From positions 108,878 to 172,877 of the forward strand of contig JAIOPM010000005.1 in assembly GCA_021413885.1 (NCBI GenBank): a stretch of DNA of 64,000 bases. The letters are read 5' to 3'. Below, piece after piece: positions 8,822-17,513 of this stretch. The position numbers were made by a program, and so were the translations under genes. Positions within the stretch are counted from its first letter, which is position 1, and the number at the start of each line of letters is the position of its first letter. The notes below the pieces were generated by a model. It had not been told where the DNA came from. It saw only the letters and a list, made by a program, of their open reading frames with translations, and ran no database searches. This DNA comes from Planctomycetota bacterium. Its GTDB lineage: Bacteria; Planctomycetota; UBA1135; GCA-002686595.

Positions 8822-11485
8822 TCACGGCCCGAAGAACGTCTTGCCGCCGTTGCTCAGGCCGACGCCGGTGCCGTCGGGATGTTGCGGATCGCGATACCAG
8901 ACTTGGTAGTAGCGCGTGATGCCGACCATCGTCGCGTCGACCGGGACCGGAATGTAGTCGGTGCCGAACGCGTCGAACTTCATGTTCGGGCCGCGCTTGA
9001 TCGGCAAGCCGATCCACAGCGTGCCGCCTTGGAACGGGAGCTGCGCTTGGCTCGCGCTGTAGATCAGCGAGCCCGGTTTGTTCGAGACACCGCCGAACAC
9101 GTTGATCGAGAAGTCGTTCGCGGAGAGCGACGGCGTGCCGGTCGACGCGAGGAACGGTTGCGTGCTGAACGAGTTGGTCTTGCCGGTGCCGTAAGCAATG
9201 AAACTTGGGACGGGTTGGATCTCGAAGTCCCAGATGCCGCGGCCGTACGTGCCGAAGCGCGCCGTCGCGCCGGCGTCGACGATCTCGACCGACCAGTAGG
9301 TCGTGATCGGCGAACCGAGCGACGAGATCGTCTCCCATGTCGCGGTCGCGCGGTGCCAACGCAACGCGGACTGCTGCGCGCCGGCGTAGAGATCGCCGGT
9401 GCCGTCGGTCGCGTACGCGAGCGAGTAAACGTGCGTCTGCGGCAGGCCGTTGTTCTCCGGCGCGAAGGTCGCGCCGCCGTTGGTCGAACGGATCACGCCC
9501 GACGTGCTGTAGCCCGACCCGCCGATCGCGCACTCGAGCGCGTTGGTCGGGTGGACCGAGATGCCGTTGCCGTAGAAATACTGTTGGCCCGGAGCGGTCG
9601 ACGCGGATTGCGTCCACGTCACGCCGTGGTCGGTCGAGAACCAGATGCGTCCGCCGTCGTTGACCGCGTAGACGCGATTCGAGTCGCTCGGCGCGAACGC
9701 GAGCGCGGTCAGGAAGCTGCCGCCGATCGCGAAGTTCTGATTCGACTGCAACGTCGTCGTCCACGAGCCGTTGGTCTGCCGCGTGTACTTCCACAGCTGA
9801 TTGCCGAGGAAGTAGAAGACCTTGTTGTCGCCCGGATCGGCGACCACCGGCGGCAACCAATCGTTCGACGCGCCGCTCGGGAAGTTGAGCGTCGACGTGT
9901 TCGCGGAGTTCTCACCTTCGACGAGCAGGATGAAGCCCGGGTACGTCGAGACGACGCGCGCGTGCGAGCCGTCGGACGACGTGAGGTGTCCGTAGTCGCC
10001 GCTGATCAACTGGGCGAAATTGCTCGACGGCCCGGCGCCGGTCGACGCGACGAAGCTCCCGCGCTGATAACCCTGATCCTGCGCGCCGGCTTGGATCAGC
10101 GTCGGAGTCGCCTTCGACGTGAGCGTCGAGTAGTACTGCGACACGCCGAGTCCGGAGAGACACAGGTTCTGCACCGTCGCGCCGAAGTTGGTGCTCTTGT
10201 ACAGCCCGCCGTCGGTGCCGAAGAACCACAAGTCGTTGGTCGGGTTCGCGGGATCGACGAACACGTCGAAGCCGAAGAGGTCGGCGTGGAGCTTGTTCGA
10301 CGGACTGCCGTAGTACGAACCCCACGTGTTGATGCTGGCGAAGCTCGCGCCGGAGTTCGTCGAACGGTGCGCTTCGATGTCGCCCCACATCACGATGTTG
10401 GGCGCGAAGCTCGACGCGCAGAGCGTGCCGTAGAAGCCCCCGATCGTGAACGGGTTGGTGAAGCTCGCGCCGCCGTCGTCCGAGCGCCACAACTTCCACG
10501 TCCCGCCGTTCGCGAGCGCGACGTAGAGCGTCGGCGAACCGGCTTCCGAACCGGTGAGCACGCAATCGGTCGCGCCCGAGTCGGCGACGCCGAGCGGCGC
10601 GAAGGTGCTCCCGCCGTTGGTCGAGACGAAGCACGCGCCCTTGACGAAGAGGTAGACGCTCGCGAGCGAACCCGCGCCGCGCCGCGGGATCCAGAACGAC
10701 GCGGCGCCGCTGGTCGCGTGTTGGTAGCGCTTGGTGAACGTGCGTCCGTAGTCGGTCGACGCGTAGAGCGCGGGCGCTCCGCCGGCGTTGGGCTTCACGA
10801 GCACGAGCAACGTGTGCGCCGCATCGAGGAACCGCCCGACGCCGCGGATCTCGGAGACGTTCGTCAAACCGGTCGGCGTCTCCCACGTCGCACCTTCGTC
10901 GCGCGTGACGCGGATCGTGTTCGACGCACCGACGACCAGCACGACGTCCGGTTGTCCGCCGAACTCGCCCGGGATCGACGCGACGTCGTACACGCCGCCG
11001 TAGAGGTTGTCGCCGAGCGGCGCCCAGCTCGAGCCGTTGAGATCGCCCTTCCACAGACCGCCGAGATCCGAGCCCGAGTAGAGCGACACGCCGTCGCTCG
11101 CGAGCGTCGCGCACCACATGCGGCCCGCTTGGTTCTTACTGCCGACTTCGCTCCACGTGTTGACCGCCGCGAGTTGGCCGCTCTTCGCGAGCGCGTTGCG
11201 CCGCGCCATCTCGGCCTCGCCGTTCGCACGTTCGATCGCGCGCCAATCGACGCCGGGCGCGGCGTGGTGGCGGTTCTCGATCCACGCGCGACGTTCGTCG
11301 GCGCGTTCCTCGACCTCCTCCTCCATCCCCTCGTCGAAGTCGGCGCCCGCGGGCGACGGCTCGACTTGCGCCGCGATCGGCTCGGGGAATTGCGCTTGGC
11401 CCAGCGCGACGCGTTCGGAGCCGCGCGAATGTTCGCGGCAAGCGGCGAGAGCGACGAGGCAGACGAACGGCAGCAGCTTCTTCAT
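8822..11485 (-). CDS. Secreted BNR/sortilin-type repeat lipoprotein with shared C-terminal module
   Basis: An 887-residue protein. MKKLLPFVCLVALAAC is a lipoprotein signal with lipobox LAAC. The body holds many Asp-box repeats of the S-x-D-x-G-x-x-W/F type (TRDEGATWE, STDYGRTF, STNGGSTF, SDDGGASF, STDHGVTW). This is the pattern of sialidase/Vps10 propellers and of planctomycete BNR glycosidase-like proteins. No catalytic residues of a known hydrolase family were recognised. The tail from FIAYGTGKTNSFS is a variant of the C-terminal module at 7483, with YGTGK in place of YCTxK and GGTLWIGLP in place of GGTLC. The longer open frame upstream of 11485 lacks a signal peptide and was not used. Confidence 0.75.
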   Translation of the reverse strand: MKKLLPFVCLVALAACREHSRGSERVALGQAQFPEPIAAQVEPSPAGADFDEGMEEEVEERADERRAWIENRHHAAPGVDWRAIERANGEAEMARRNALAKSGQLAAVNTWSEVGSKNQAGRMWCATLASDGVSLYSGSDLGGLWKGDLNGSSWAPLGDNLYGGVYDVASIPGEFGGQPDVVLVVGASNTIRVTRDEGATWETPTGLTNVSEIRGVGRFLDAAHTLLVLVKPNAGGAPALYASTDYGRTFTKRYQHATSGAASFWIPRRGAGSLASVYLFVKGACFVSTNGGSTFAPLGVADSGATDCVLTGSEAGSPTLYVALANGGTWKLWRSDDGGASFTNPFTIGGFYGTLCASSFAPNIVMWGDIEAHRSTNSGASFASINTWGSYYGSPSNKLHADLFGFDVFVDPANPTNDLWFFGTDGGLYKSTNFGATVQNLCLSGLGVSQYYSTLTSKATPTLIQAGAQDQGYQRGSFVASTGAGPSSNFAQLISGDYGHLTSSDGSHARVVSTYPGFILLVEGENSANTSTLNFPSGASNDWLPPVVADPGDNKVFYFLGNQLWKYTRQTNGSWTTTLQSNQNFAIGGSFLTALAFAPSDSNRVYAVNDGGRIWFSTDHGVTWTQSASTAPGQQYFYGNGISVHPTNALECAIGGSGYSTSGVIRSTNGGATFAPENNGLPQTHVYSLAYATDGTGDLYAGAQQSALRWHRATATWETISSLGSPITTYWSVEIVDAGATARFGTYGRGIWDFEIQPVPSFIAYGTGKTNSFSTQPFLASTGTPSLSANDFSINVFGGVSNKPGSLIYSASQAQLPFQGGTLWIGLPIKRGPNMKFDAFGTDYIPVPVDATMVGITRYYQVWYRDPQHPDGTGVGLSNGGKTFFGP

Positions 11486-11655
11486 CTTCGGAGACGGTCG
11501 AGACGCGACGGACCAAGAACGGTGGAACGCTCGATCGTACCCGCGCCGAGGACGCGGTTGCGGAGCGCGAAGTTCCGGTTCGTTCAAAAATCTCGCCGGC
11601 TCGCGCGAGGAAGCGCGAAGCGCGCACCGGCGCAGGCTCAGGGAGGCAAACGCTT

Positions 11656-13233
11656 CTAGCGCCGGACTTCGAACTCGCGCAGGACGTAGCGATCGGGCTC
11701 GACGCCGGGCCGCAGCGCGAGTTCGCCGAGCAAGTCGGCGGCCGGGAGCTCGAAGAACACCTCGTTCACGCCCTCGCGCAACGTCGCGGTGAGACCCAGG
11801 CCGCGCGTGAAACGCGGCGACGCGCGCGTCTTGAAGAAGAGCTGGAGCTCGGTCGCGCGCGGGCTGTCGACGACGAGACGCACGACGAGCGGCGCCGTGC
11901 CCGCGACGTCGAACTTCGGCAGCACGACGTAGTCCGACGCGAGCGTCGTGGTGAGCGCGAGCCCGTCGCCCGTCGCCTCGACCGTCGGCCGACCGACGAG
12001 CTGCAAGCGCGCGCGATCTTCGTTCGGCGAAAGCCGCAACAACACGTCGTGCGCGGACGACCAACGCTCCGCGCGACCGGTCGGACTGTCGGCGAGCTCG
12101 TCGGGCGACAACGTCGGCTCGCTGACGACGAAGTAGCGATCGCTGAAGAGCAGCACGACGACGTCCGGCGCGAACGCGGCGATCTCGCGCGGCTCGAAGC
12201 CGTACTGCCAACGCGTCCACGTCTCGCGAAAATGCTCACCGAGCCACGCGCGGAGGTCGGGCCCGAACGAATCGTGCAGGAAGTACGCCTTGCCGAGCGG
12301 CGCGGCGGCGCGGGAGAGCTTCGCGTCGCGCACGTACTCCTCGAGCGACGGTACCGCGACCGCGCGCGGCGCGGCGAGTCGCCAACGCTGCACGCGTTGG
12401 TGCAAGATGTCGTCGAGGTACATGCGGCCGGCCCACGTGTCGCCTTCGGACGCGTCGAGCTCGCGCACGAAATCACTCGGCTCGAGCGGCGCGAGTTCCG
12501 GATGCGCACGCGCGATCGCAGCGACGATCGCTCGATAACCCGCGAACGCCCCGCGATCGTCCCAGTGCGTCCCGTACGGCGCGAACGACGGATCGTCGGG
12601 AGTGTCGAGCTCCTTCTCGCGCCGCAACACCGGCTCGAGATCGATCCACGCGTCGTTCCACTCAGGGCCAAGCGCCGCGCGCACTTGGTCGACGCGTCCC
12701 GGACCGAGGCGCGCGAACGCAGGCGGCAAGAGCTCGGGATAGATGCGCGCCTTGCTCGGCACGATCGCGACCAGGAACTGGATGCCGCGCGCTTCGCACC
12801 ACGCTCGGCGCGCGTCGAACACGCGCTTCCACGCAGCGACCGCGTCGGGCGCGAGCGGTCGCGCGCCGCGGTCCGCGTGCAGCGCGTCGTTCGTGCCCTG
12901 GTAGAAGAGCCAACCGTCGCGACCCTTGACGACGAGCTCCGCCGGCGCCGTGTCGAACACGCTCCACGTCATGTGATTGCGCGTGCCGATCAACACGTCG
13001 CGCAAGCCGAACCAATCGTTCCACCAACGCTCGGCGCGCGCGGGGAAGCGCAGGACGTCGTCGAGCTTCGCGCTCGCGGGCGGCGGCTCGGCCGGAACGC
13101 GTCGCTCGCGCGCCGGCGATCGCGCCGCGCTCGGGCGCAACGCAAAATCCGCGAGCGGCGCGCAGAGCCCGGCGACGAACACCACGCCGAGCGCGGTGTC
13201 GAGCAAGCGTCGCAGACGAACGTTCGCGGCCAT
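11656..13233 (-). CDS. AlgX/AlgJ-like SGNH O-acetyltransferase-family protein
   Basis: A 525-residue protein with an N-terminal membrane anchor or signal (LLDTALGVVFVAGLCAPLADF). The SGNH-like domain shows GRDGWLFYQGTND at 106-118, the His site APYGTHWDDRG (His223) and the Ser site HDSFG (Ser322). In alginate acetylation proteins the His site reads D-x-H-W; here the Asp is replaced by Gly221, so the classic Ser-His-Asp triad appears incomplete. The C-terminal third looks like a carbohydrate-binding beta-sandwich. It starts 4 bases after the MBOAT gene end, the normal arrangement of an AlgI/AlgJ-type pair that acetylates an exopolysaccharide. As the partner is broken, activity of the module is doubtful. 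Confidence 0.8.
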   Translation of the reverse strand: MAANVRLRRLLDTALGVVFVAGLCAPLADFALRPSAARSPARERRVPAEPPPASAKLDDVLRFPARAERWWNDWFGLRDVLIGTRNHMTWSVFDTAPAELVVKGRDGWLFYQGTNDALHADRGARPLAPDAVAAWKRVFDARRAWCEARGIQFLVAIVPSKARIYPELLPPAFARLGPGRVDQVRAALGPEWNDAWIDLEPVLRREKELDTPDDPSFAPYGTHWDDRGAFAGYRAIVAAIARAHPELAPLEPSDFVRELDASEGDTWAGRMYLDDILHQRVQRWRLAAPRAVAVPSLEEYVRDAKLSRAAAPLGKAYFLHDSFGPDLRAWLGEHFRETWTRWQYGFEPREIAAFAPDVVVLLFSDRYFVVSEPTLSPDELADSPTGRAERWSSAHDVLLRLSPNEDRARLQLVGRPTVEATGDGLALTTTLASDYVVLPKFDVAGTAPLVVRLVVDSPRATELQLFFKTRASPRFTRGLGLTATLREGVNEVFFELPAADLLGELALRPGVEPDRYVLREFEVRR

Positions 13234-13237
13234 CGCG

Positions 13238-14682
13238 TCAGAAGCGGAAGTAGATGAAAGGGTTGTACGCCGACGACGCGAGCTGCATCGCCGAGAGCCA
13301 GAAGAGGCCGATCAACGTCGCGAACGCGCCGAGTTCGAGCAGCGCGGAGAAGATCGGATTCGCACCGCGCTCGACGCGCCTTTCGTAGGCTCGCCGCGCC
13401 GCGTCGAGCCACGGCAGCGAGCCGATCACGCCGGCGACGAGCGCGCACGCGACCATCCGATCGAGGTGCAGCGCGAGCGGCTCGACCGCGCTCGCGAACG
13501 GCGCGGCGCCGAACAGCGCCGCGAGCATCTCGTTCGCGCGCTCGAGATGATCGGCGCGGAAGAAGACCCAACCGACCATCACGACGAGCAAGACGTAGAC
13601 GTGGCGCAACGGCCGCGGCGTGCGCTCGAGCCCCGCGCCGAGTCCCGCGCGTTCGAGCACCAGGAACACGCCGTGGTAGAGACCCCAGAAGAGGAACGTC
13701 CAACTCGCGCCGTGCCACAGGCCGCACAACGCGAACACGACGACGAGATTGAAGTAGGTGCGCGCTCGTCCGCCGCGATTGCCGCCGAGCGGGATGTAGA
13801 GGTAGTCGCGGAACCAACTCGACAGCGAGATGTGCCAACGCCGCCAGAACTCGGTGATCGAGCGCGAGACGTACGGGTGCTCGAAGTTCTCGAGGAACCG
13901 GAATCCGAACATGCGGCCGAGCCCGATCGCCATGTCCGAGTAGACAGGTCGGCGCTCGGCAACGCGAAGATCGCGTCGACCGGCTTCGCGACGACGTTCG
14001 CGATCAGGACTTTCTTCGCGAGGCCGAGCACGAAACGGCGCACGCCCCACGCGAAACCCTCGCGCGTCACCGTGCGCGTCACGATCTCGGCGGCGACGTC
14101 CTTGTAGCGGACGATCGGCCCGGCGATCAGCTGCGGGAAGAGCGACTTGTAGAGCGCGAAGTCGCGGATGTTCTTCTGCGCGGGCGCGTCGCGGCGCGCG
14201 ACGTCGAGCACGTAGCTCAACGCTTGGAACGTGAAGAACGAGATGCCGATCGGAAGACGCAAATGCCCGGTGTCGGAGAGCAACCAGTCGCGCGCGAACG
14301 GCCGGTCACCGAGCAGCGTCGCGAACGTCGGCCAATGTTCGTCGGCGACGCCGACGGCGACGAGCCAACGTCCGACTTCCGCGAGCAACCAATCCGCGTA
14401 CTTGAAGAAGCCGAGCAGCGCGAGGTTGAAGACGACCGCGCCGAGCACGAGGCGCCGCTTCGCTCTTGCGTCGTCGAGCGCTCGATCGATGCGCGCGCCG
14501 AACCACCAGTTGACGACGATCGACGTCATCATCAACAGCAGGTAGACGGGCTCGCCCCAGGCGAAGAAGAGCAAGCTCGCGAAGAGCAACACTCCGTTGC
14601 GCCACGTCCGCGGCGCCAGGAAGTAGAGCGCGAACAGCGCCGGCAGGAACGCGAACAGGAAGAGCGGCGAACTGAAGAGCAA
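13238..14682 (-). pseudogene. MBOAT-family O-acyltransferase (AlgI-like), broken by an internal out-of-frame deletion
   Basis: Two reading frames together encode one membrane-bound O-acyltransferase. The first (TTG at 14682, LLFSSPLFLFAFLP, to AIFALPSADL) covers about 246 residues. The second resumes near 13942 with YSDMAIGLGRMFGF and runs to the stop at 13238 with the catalytic-His regions CGLWHGASW and GLYHG. In AlgI-like proteins a conserved stretch containing YFDFSGYSD joins these parts. Here it is missing, about 20 codons, with a length change that is not a multiple of three (one more than a multiple). The product would be truncated. It is either a decayed gene or an assembly error; the rest of both halves looks intact. 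A hairpin repeat lies 18 bases upstream of the start. Confidence 0.8.
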
Positions 14683-14700
14683 GCCGGGTCGATGCTAGCG

Positions 14701-14802
14701 TACGGAGCCAGCCTCAACTCGGCCGTTTTCGCGGGGGGAGTTCGTTGCAGCAACTCCAAGCGTAGGGCCCGCGAAAACGGCCGAGTTGAGGCTGGCTCCG
14801 TA
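14701..14802. repeat. Long hairpin repeat, copy 1
   Basis: Two perfect 35-base inverted arms (14701-14735 and 14768-14802) begin with TACGGAGCCAGCCTCAACTC and surround a 32-base loop. The loop contains its own small stem (GGAGTT/AACTCC). The element lies 14 bases after the stop of the leftward gene at 14816 and just upstream of the MBOAT start. The same arms occur again at 16392-16510. There is no T-run, so it is not a textbook intrinsic terminator. It may act as a 3'-end structure or be a REP/MITE-type mobile palindrome. Confidence 0.9.
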
Positions 14803-14815
14803 CTGCCGCGCTAGC

Positions 14816-16294
14816 TCACGGACAGATGTGGAAGCTCACCGCGTCGCTCAAGCCGGTGCCGAACGCATCGCCCGGATCGCGGAACCAGAACTGCGCCCAG
14901 ACCTGCGCGCCCGCGACCAACGCCGGGTTCTGGCCCGAAGCGATCAGCGCGTTGAACGGGATCGAGTACTTGCCGCTGCAGCCCGTCGTGCCGCCGGAGT
15001 TCTGCGGCGCGCTGCGCTTGATCGGCGCCTTGACGCACAACACACCGCCTTGGTACGGCGCGTTGCTGGCCCCGGCGGTGCTGTAGAAGAGCAGCCCGTT
15101 CTTGTTGACGCCGATCGAGGCGCACTCGATCGCGAAGCCGCTGCCCGCCGACGCGGACGGACCGCCGCTGGTCGAGATCGCGGGCACACAGCCCGTCGAC
15201 GTCGTCTTCGCGACGCAGTACGTCGACACGACGTTCGTGCCGCACTGGCCCGGCCGAACTTCGGTCCAACTCATCGGCGCGAACCCGGCCGGCGAGATCG
15301 GAGCGGAGGTCGAGAGGACGGTACCGTCGCCGGTCTCACCCGCCGCGTAGAGACGCACGACGTGCGCTAGCGGATCGACGCAGACGCCCTTGCCGAGCAC
15401 CGTCGAGTAGGTGCCGTTGATCATTGCGATCCCGTTCGCCAACGTGCCGGGCGACGCGTAGTGCGAGAGGCTCACGCTCTGCGGATCGAACTCGAGGAAC
15501 TCCGCGACGACGCCGCTCGCGTTCGGATTGATGCACAGGAGTACGTGCCCGTTCGGCAGGGTCCCGATGCCCGCCGGAAAGTTCGAGCTGCCGACCGTCG
15601 AGAGCTGGAACTGCGCGCAAGACTCGGGTCCGATCATGCGCGAACCGTCGGCGGAGAGCGGGAGCTTGTGCACGATCACGTAGTTGAAGTTCGTGCCCGA
15701 ACAGATGTTGGTCGCCGCGCCGTGCATCGCAACGATCAACGAGTTCGACGCGGCGTCGTAGGTCATGGCGCTCGCGGTGTTCATCCACGGCGGACTGAAC
15801 GGACTCACGCCCGTCGAATCCATCAGGTTCTGCTCGACGTTCGTCGCATCGAGGTAGCGCAACGGCGGCGTGAACGCGACGCCGCCCGCCGTGTAGTACA
15901 CGCGGCCGCCGGACGCCGGCGACAAGAGCGAGAACTGCAGGCTGTTGTTCGAGTGAAGGAGCTCGAGCGTCCCTTGCGAGTCCGTCGTCCAAATGCCGAG
16001 CGGCGCTCCGTTGTAGGGCACACCGGAGAACAGCACGCGATCGCGGAACGCGTCGTACGCGACGCCTTGCGTCATGGTGCCGCCGCTGAAGAAGTCGACC
16101 AGCACGCTGATCTGGCCGCTCTGCGGATCGATGCGCGCGAGGCCGGTGCCGCCGTCGGCGAACGGAGCCTGCGGGCCGCCGATCGAGAAGATGAGGTCGC
16201 CCGGCGTGAACCCGCCGGATTGGGCCGCGGCCGCGGGAACCGCGACGGCGAGTGCGAGAGACGCGAGCAGCCGGGAACGGACGGTGAACGACAT
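14816..16294 (-). CDS. Secreted beta-propeller-like protein with shared C-terminal module
   Basis: A 492-residue protein. ATG 16294 is preceded by AGGAG at good spacing, and the N-terminus MSFTVRSRLLASLALAVAVPAAAAQ is a clear signal peptide. Propeller-like repeats follow (LARIDPQSGQISVLVDF, TYDAASNSLIVAMHG, LEFDPQSVSLSHYA). The tail from YCVAKTTSTGC carries the module shared with 7483, 8822 and 58548, including PYQGGVLCVKAPIKR and WFRDPGD. A role as a surface protein anchored or sorted through this tail is inferred. The gene is framed by the two hairpin repeats. The open frame upstream of 16294 runs through the second hairpin and is rejected as coding. Confidence 0.75.
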   Translation of the reverse strand: MSFTVRSRLLASLALAVAVPAAAAQSGGFTPGDLIFSIGGPQAPFADGGTGLARIDPQSGQISVLVDFFSGGTMTQGVAYDAFRDRVLFSGVPYNGAPLGIWTTDSQGTLELLHSNNSLQFSLLSPASGGRVYYTAGGVAFTPPLRYLDATNVEQNLMDSTGVSPFSPPWMNTASAMTYDAASNSLIVAMHGAATNICSGTNFNYVIVHKLPLSADGSRMIGPESCAQFQLSTVGSSNFPAGIGTLPNGHVLLCINPNASGVVAEFLEFDPQSVSLSHYASPGTLANGIAMINGTYSTVLGKGVCVDPLAHVVRLYAAGETGDGTVLSTSAPISPAGFAPMSWTEVRPGQCGTNVVSTYCVAKTTSTGCVPAISTSGGPSASAGSGFAIECASIGVNKNGLLFYSTAGASNAPYQGGVLCVKAPIKRSAPQNSGGTTGCSGKYSIPFNALIASGQNPALVAGAQVWAQFWFRDPGDAFGTGLSDAVSFHICP

Positions 16295-16391
16295 GGGAGA
16301 GCTCCTGACAGGACCGAGGGAACCGAGGACGGTGAACTCCCCCTCCATCCGCCCGCTTCGTCGTCCGTGACGGACATCGGCGGATTTCTCC

Positions 16392-16510
16392 GACGGACGT
16401 ACGGAGCCAGCCTCAACTCGGCCGTTTTCGCGGGAGGGAAGCGCTTGCAGCGACTCCGAGTCTGCGGCCCGCGAAAACGGCCGAGTTGAGGCTGGCTCCG
16501 TACGTCCGTC
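16392..16510. repeat. Long hairpin repeat, copy 2
   Basis: Perfect inverted arms of 43 bases (16392-16434 and 16468-16510) contain the same 35-base core as copy 1, plus an outer GACGGACG/CGTCCGTC extension. The 33-base loop is related to that of copy 1 (shared TTGCAGC then ACTCC) but has diverged, while the arms are identical. The right arm ends within the stop codon of the leftward pus10-like gene, so a transcript of that gene would fold into this hairpin at once after the stop. Arm conservation with loop drift suggests selection on, or a recent copying of, the stem. Confidence 0.9.
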
Positions 16511-17330
16511 AGGTCGGTTCGCGCACGACGACCGAAGCGCCGAACTCGTTCTCGCGGGCGCCACCCTCGTCGAGGATCGCGATCACGTCGAGTTCGAGGC
16601 ACTCGCACGGCACGCCGAGCAGCTCGGCCAGCGACGGCCGCGTCGAACCGTTCTCGCCGCTCACCGCTTCCTTGACGTACGTGCCGTGCTCGGTGCGCAG
16701 CAGGACGTCGTACGCGAGGTCGCCGGTCTTCTCGATCGACAGGACTTCGATCCAACGCTCGCGATCGAGGTCGGCGCGGCGATGCGCGACGCGTTCCGGC
16801 GTGTGTTGGATGATCTGGAGCCGCCGACCGACCAGCGCCGCGACCTTCGCCGGTTCGAGCTCGCGCTCGACCTTGACGGCGGCGCGGTATTCCTTCGCGT
16901 GCTTCTCTTCCTTGACGACGCGCACGCGCGACTTCTCGGTCCAGTGCAGGCCGTGGACTTCGAGGCGACCGGCGTTGCGGCGGTTGATCTCGGCTTCGGC
17001 GGCGGCGAGGTCGACCTCAAACACCTTCGGCGCGACCATCTCCATCACGAACGGCCGGCCGGTGCCGAGCATGCGCACGTTGACGTCCTCGCGGCCCGCG
17101 CCGTGGAACTTGTTCTTGCGCGTCTTGAAGGCGGCGCCGAGCACCCAACCGATCAGCTCCTGCACCGAATCGCGCGTCAGCTTGCCGAAGCCCTCGCATC
17201 GCGCGCAGCCCTTGCGGCGCCGCGGGTGCCCCTTGCAATCGGGGCAGAAGAACACGGTCTGCGGCAGATCGCGCGAGAGCTTGTTGTAGCGACCTTCGAC
17301 GAAGACCTTGGCGGAGGGCGGGCGTTGCAT
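16509..17330 (-). CDS. pus10: tRNA pseudouridine synthase Pus10-like, short form
   Basis: A 273-residue protein matching the C-terminal two-thirds of archaeal Pus10, which makes pseudouridine 54/55 in tRNA. Visible in order: GRYNKLSRDLPQT, a four-Cys zinc site (Cys29, 32, 42, 45) and the catalytic loop GREDVNVRMLGTGRPF with Asp82. Further on are HTPERVAHRRADL and EAVSGENGSTRPS, typical of the family's C-terminus. The N-terminal THUMP-like region of archaeal and human Pus10 (over 100 residues) is absent. ATG 17330 falls right at the conserved GRY segment, and the upstream frame overlaps a glycosyltransferase, so the protein is naturally short. Bacteria normally use TruB for position 55, making this an uncommon bacterial gene. 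Confidence 0.85.
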   Translation of the reverse strand: MQRPPSAKVFVEGRYNKLSRDLPQTVFFCPDCKGHPRRRKGCARCEGFGKLTRDSVQELIGWVLGAAFKTRKNKFHGAGREDVNVRMLGTGRPFVMEMVAPKVFEVDLAAAEAEINRRNAGRLEVHGLHWTEKSRVRVVKEEKHAKEYRAAVKVERELEPAKVAALVGRRLQIIQHTPERVAHRRADLDRERWIEVLSIEKTGDLAYDVLLRTEHGTYVKEAVSGENGSTRPSLAELLGVPCECLELDVIAILDEGGARENEFGASVVVREPT

Positions 17331-17513
17331 GGGCCTCGAGCGCCTCGCGGCACTGGAACGACTGGCCGAATCGACTGGAGCTTGCGCTTGCAACCGAGCA
17401 TCGGCTCGGCCGGTCGAGAGGCGGAGAGGATAGCGGCAACGCGCGCCACGGCAAGCTCGGTTTGCCGCTCGCGCGGACGTGCAGTAAGTTTCGGCGTCCT
17501 CCGCGACCCACTC

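Noticed and set aside
8879..11659. A 926-codon rightward open frame across the BNR lipoprotein
   Set aside because: It is the antisense shadow of a gene with a lipobox signal and Asp-box repeats; the translation is low-complexity Arg/Val/Ala.
13238..14682. Treating the two MBOAT frames as two separate genes
   Set aside because: Each half matches a different, contiguous part of one AlgI-like protein, and the second has no proper start.
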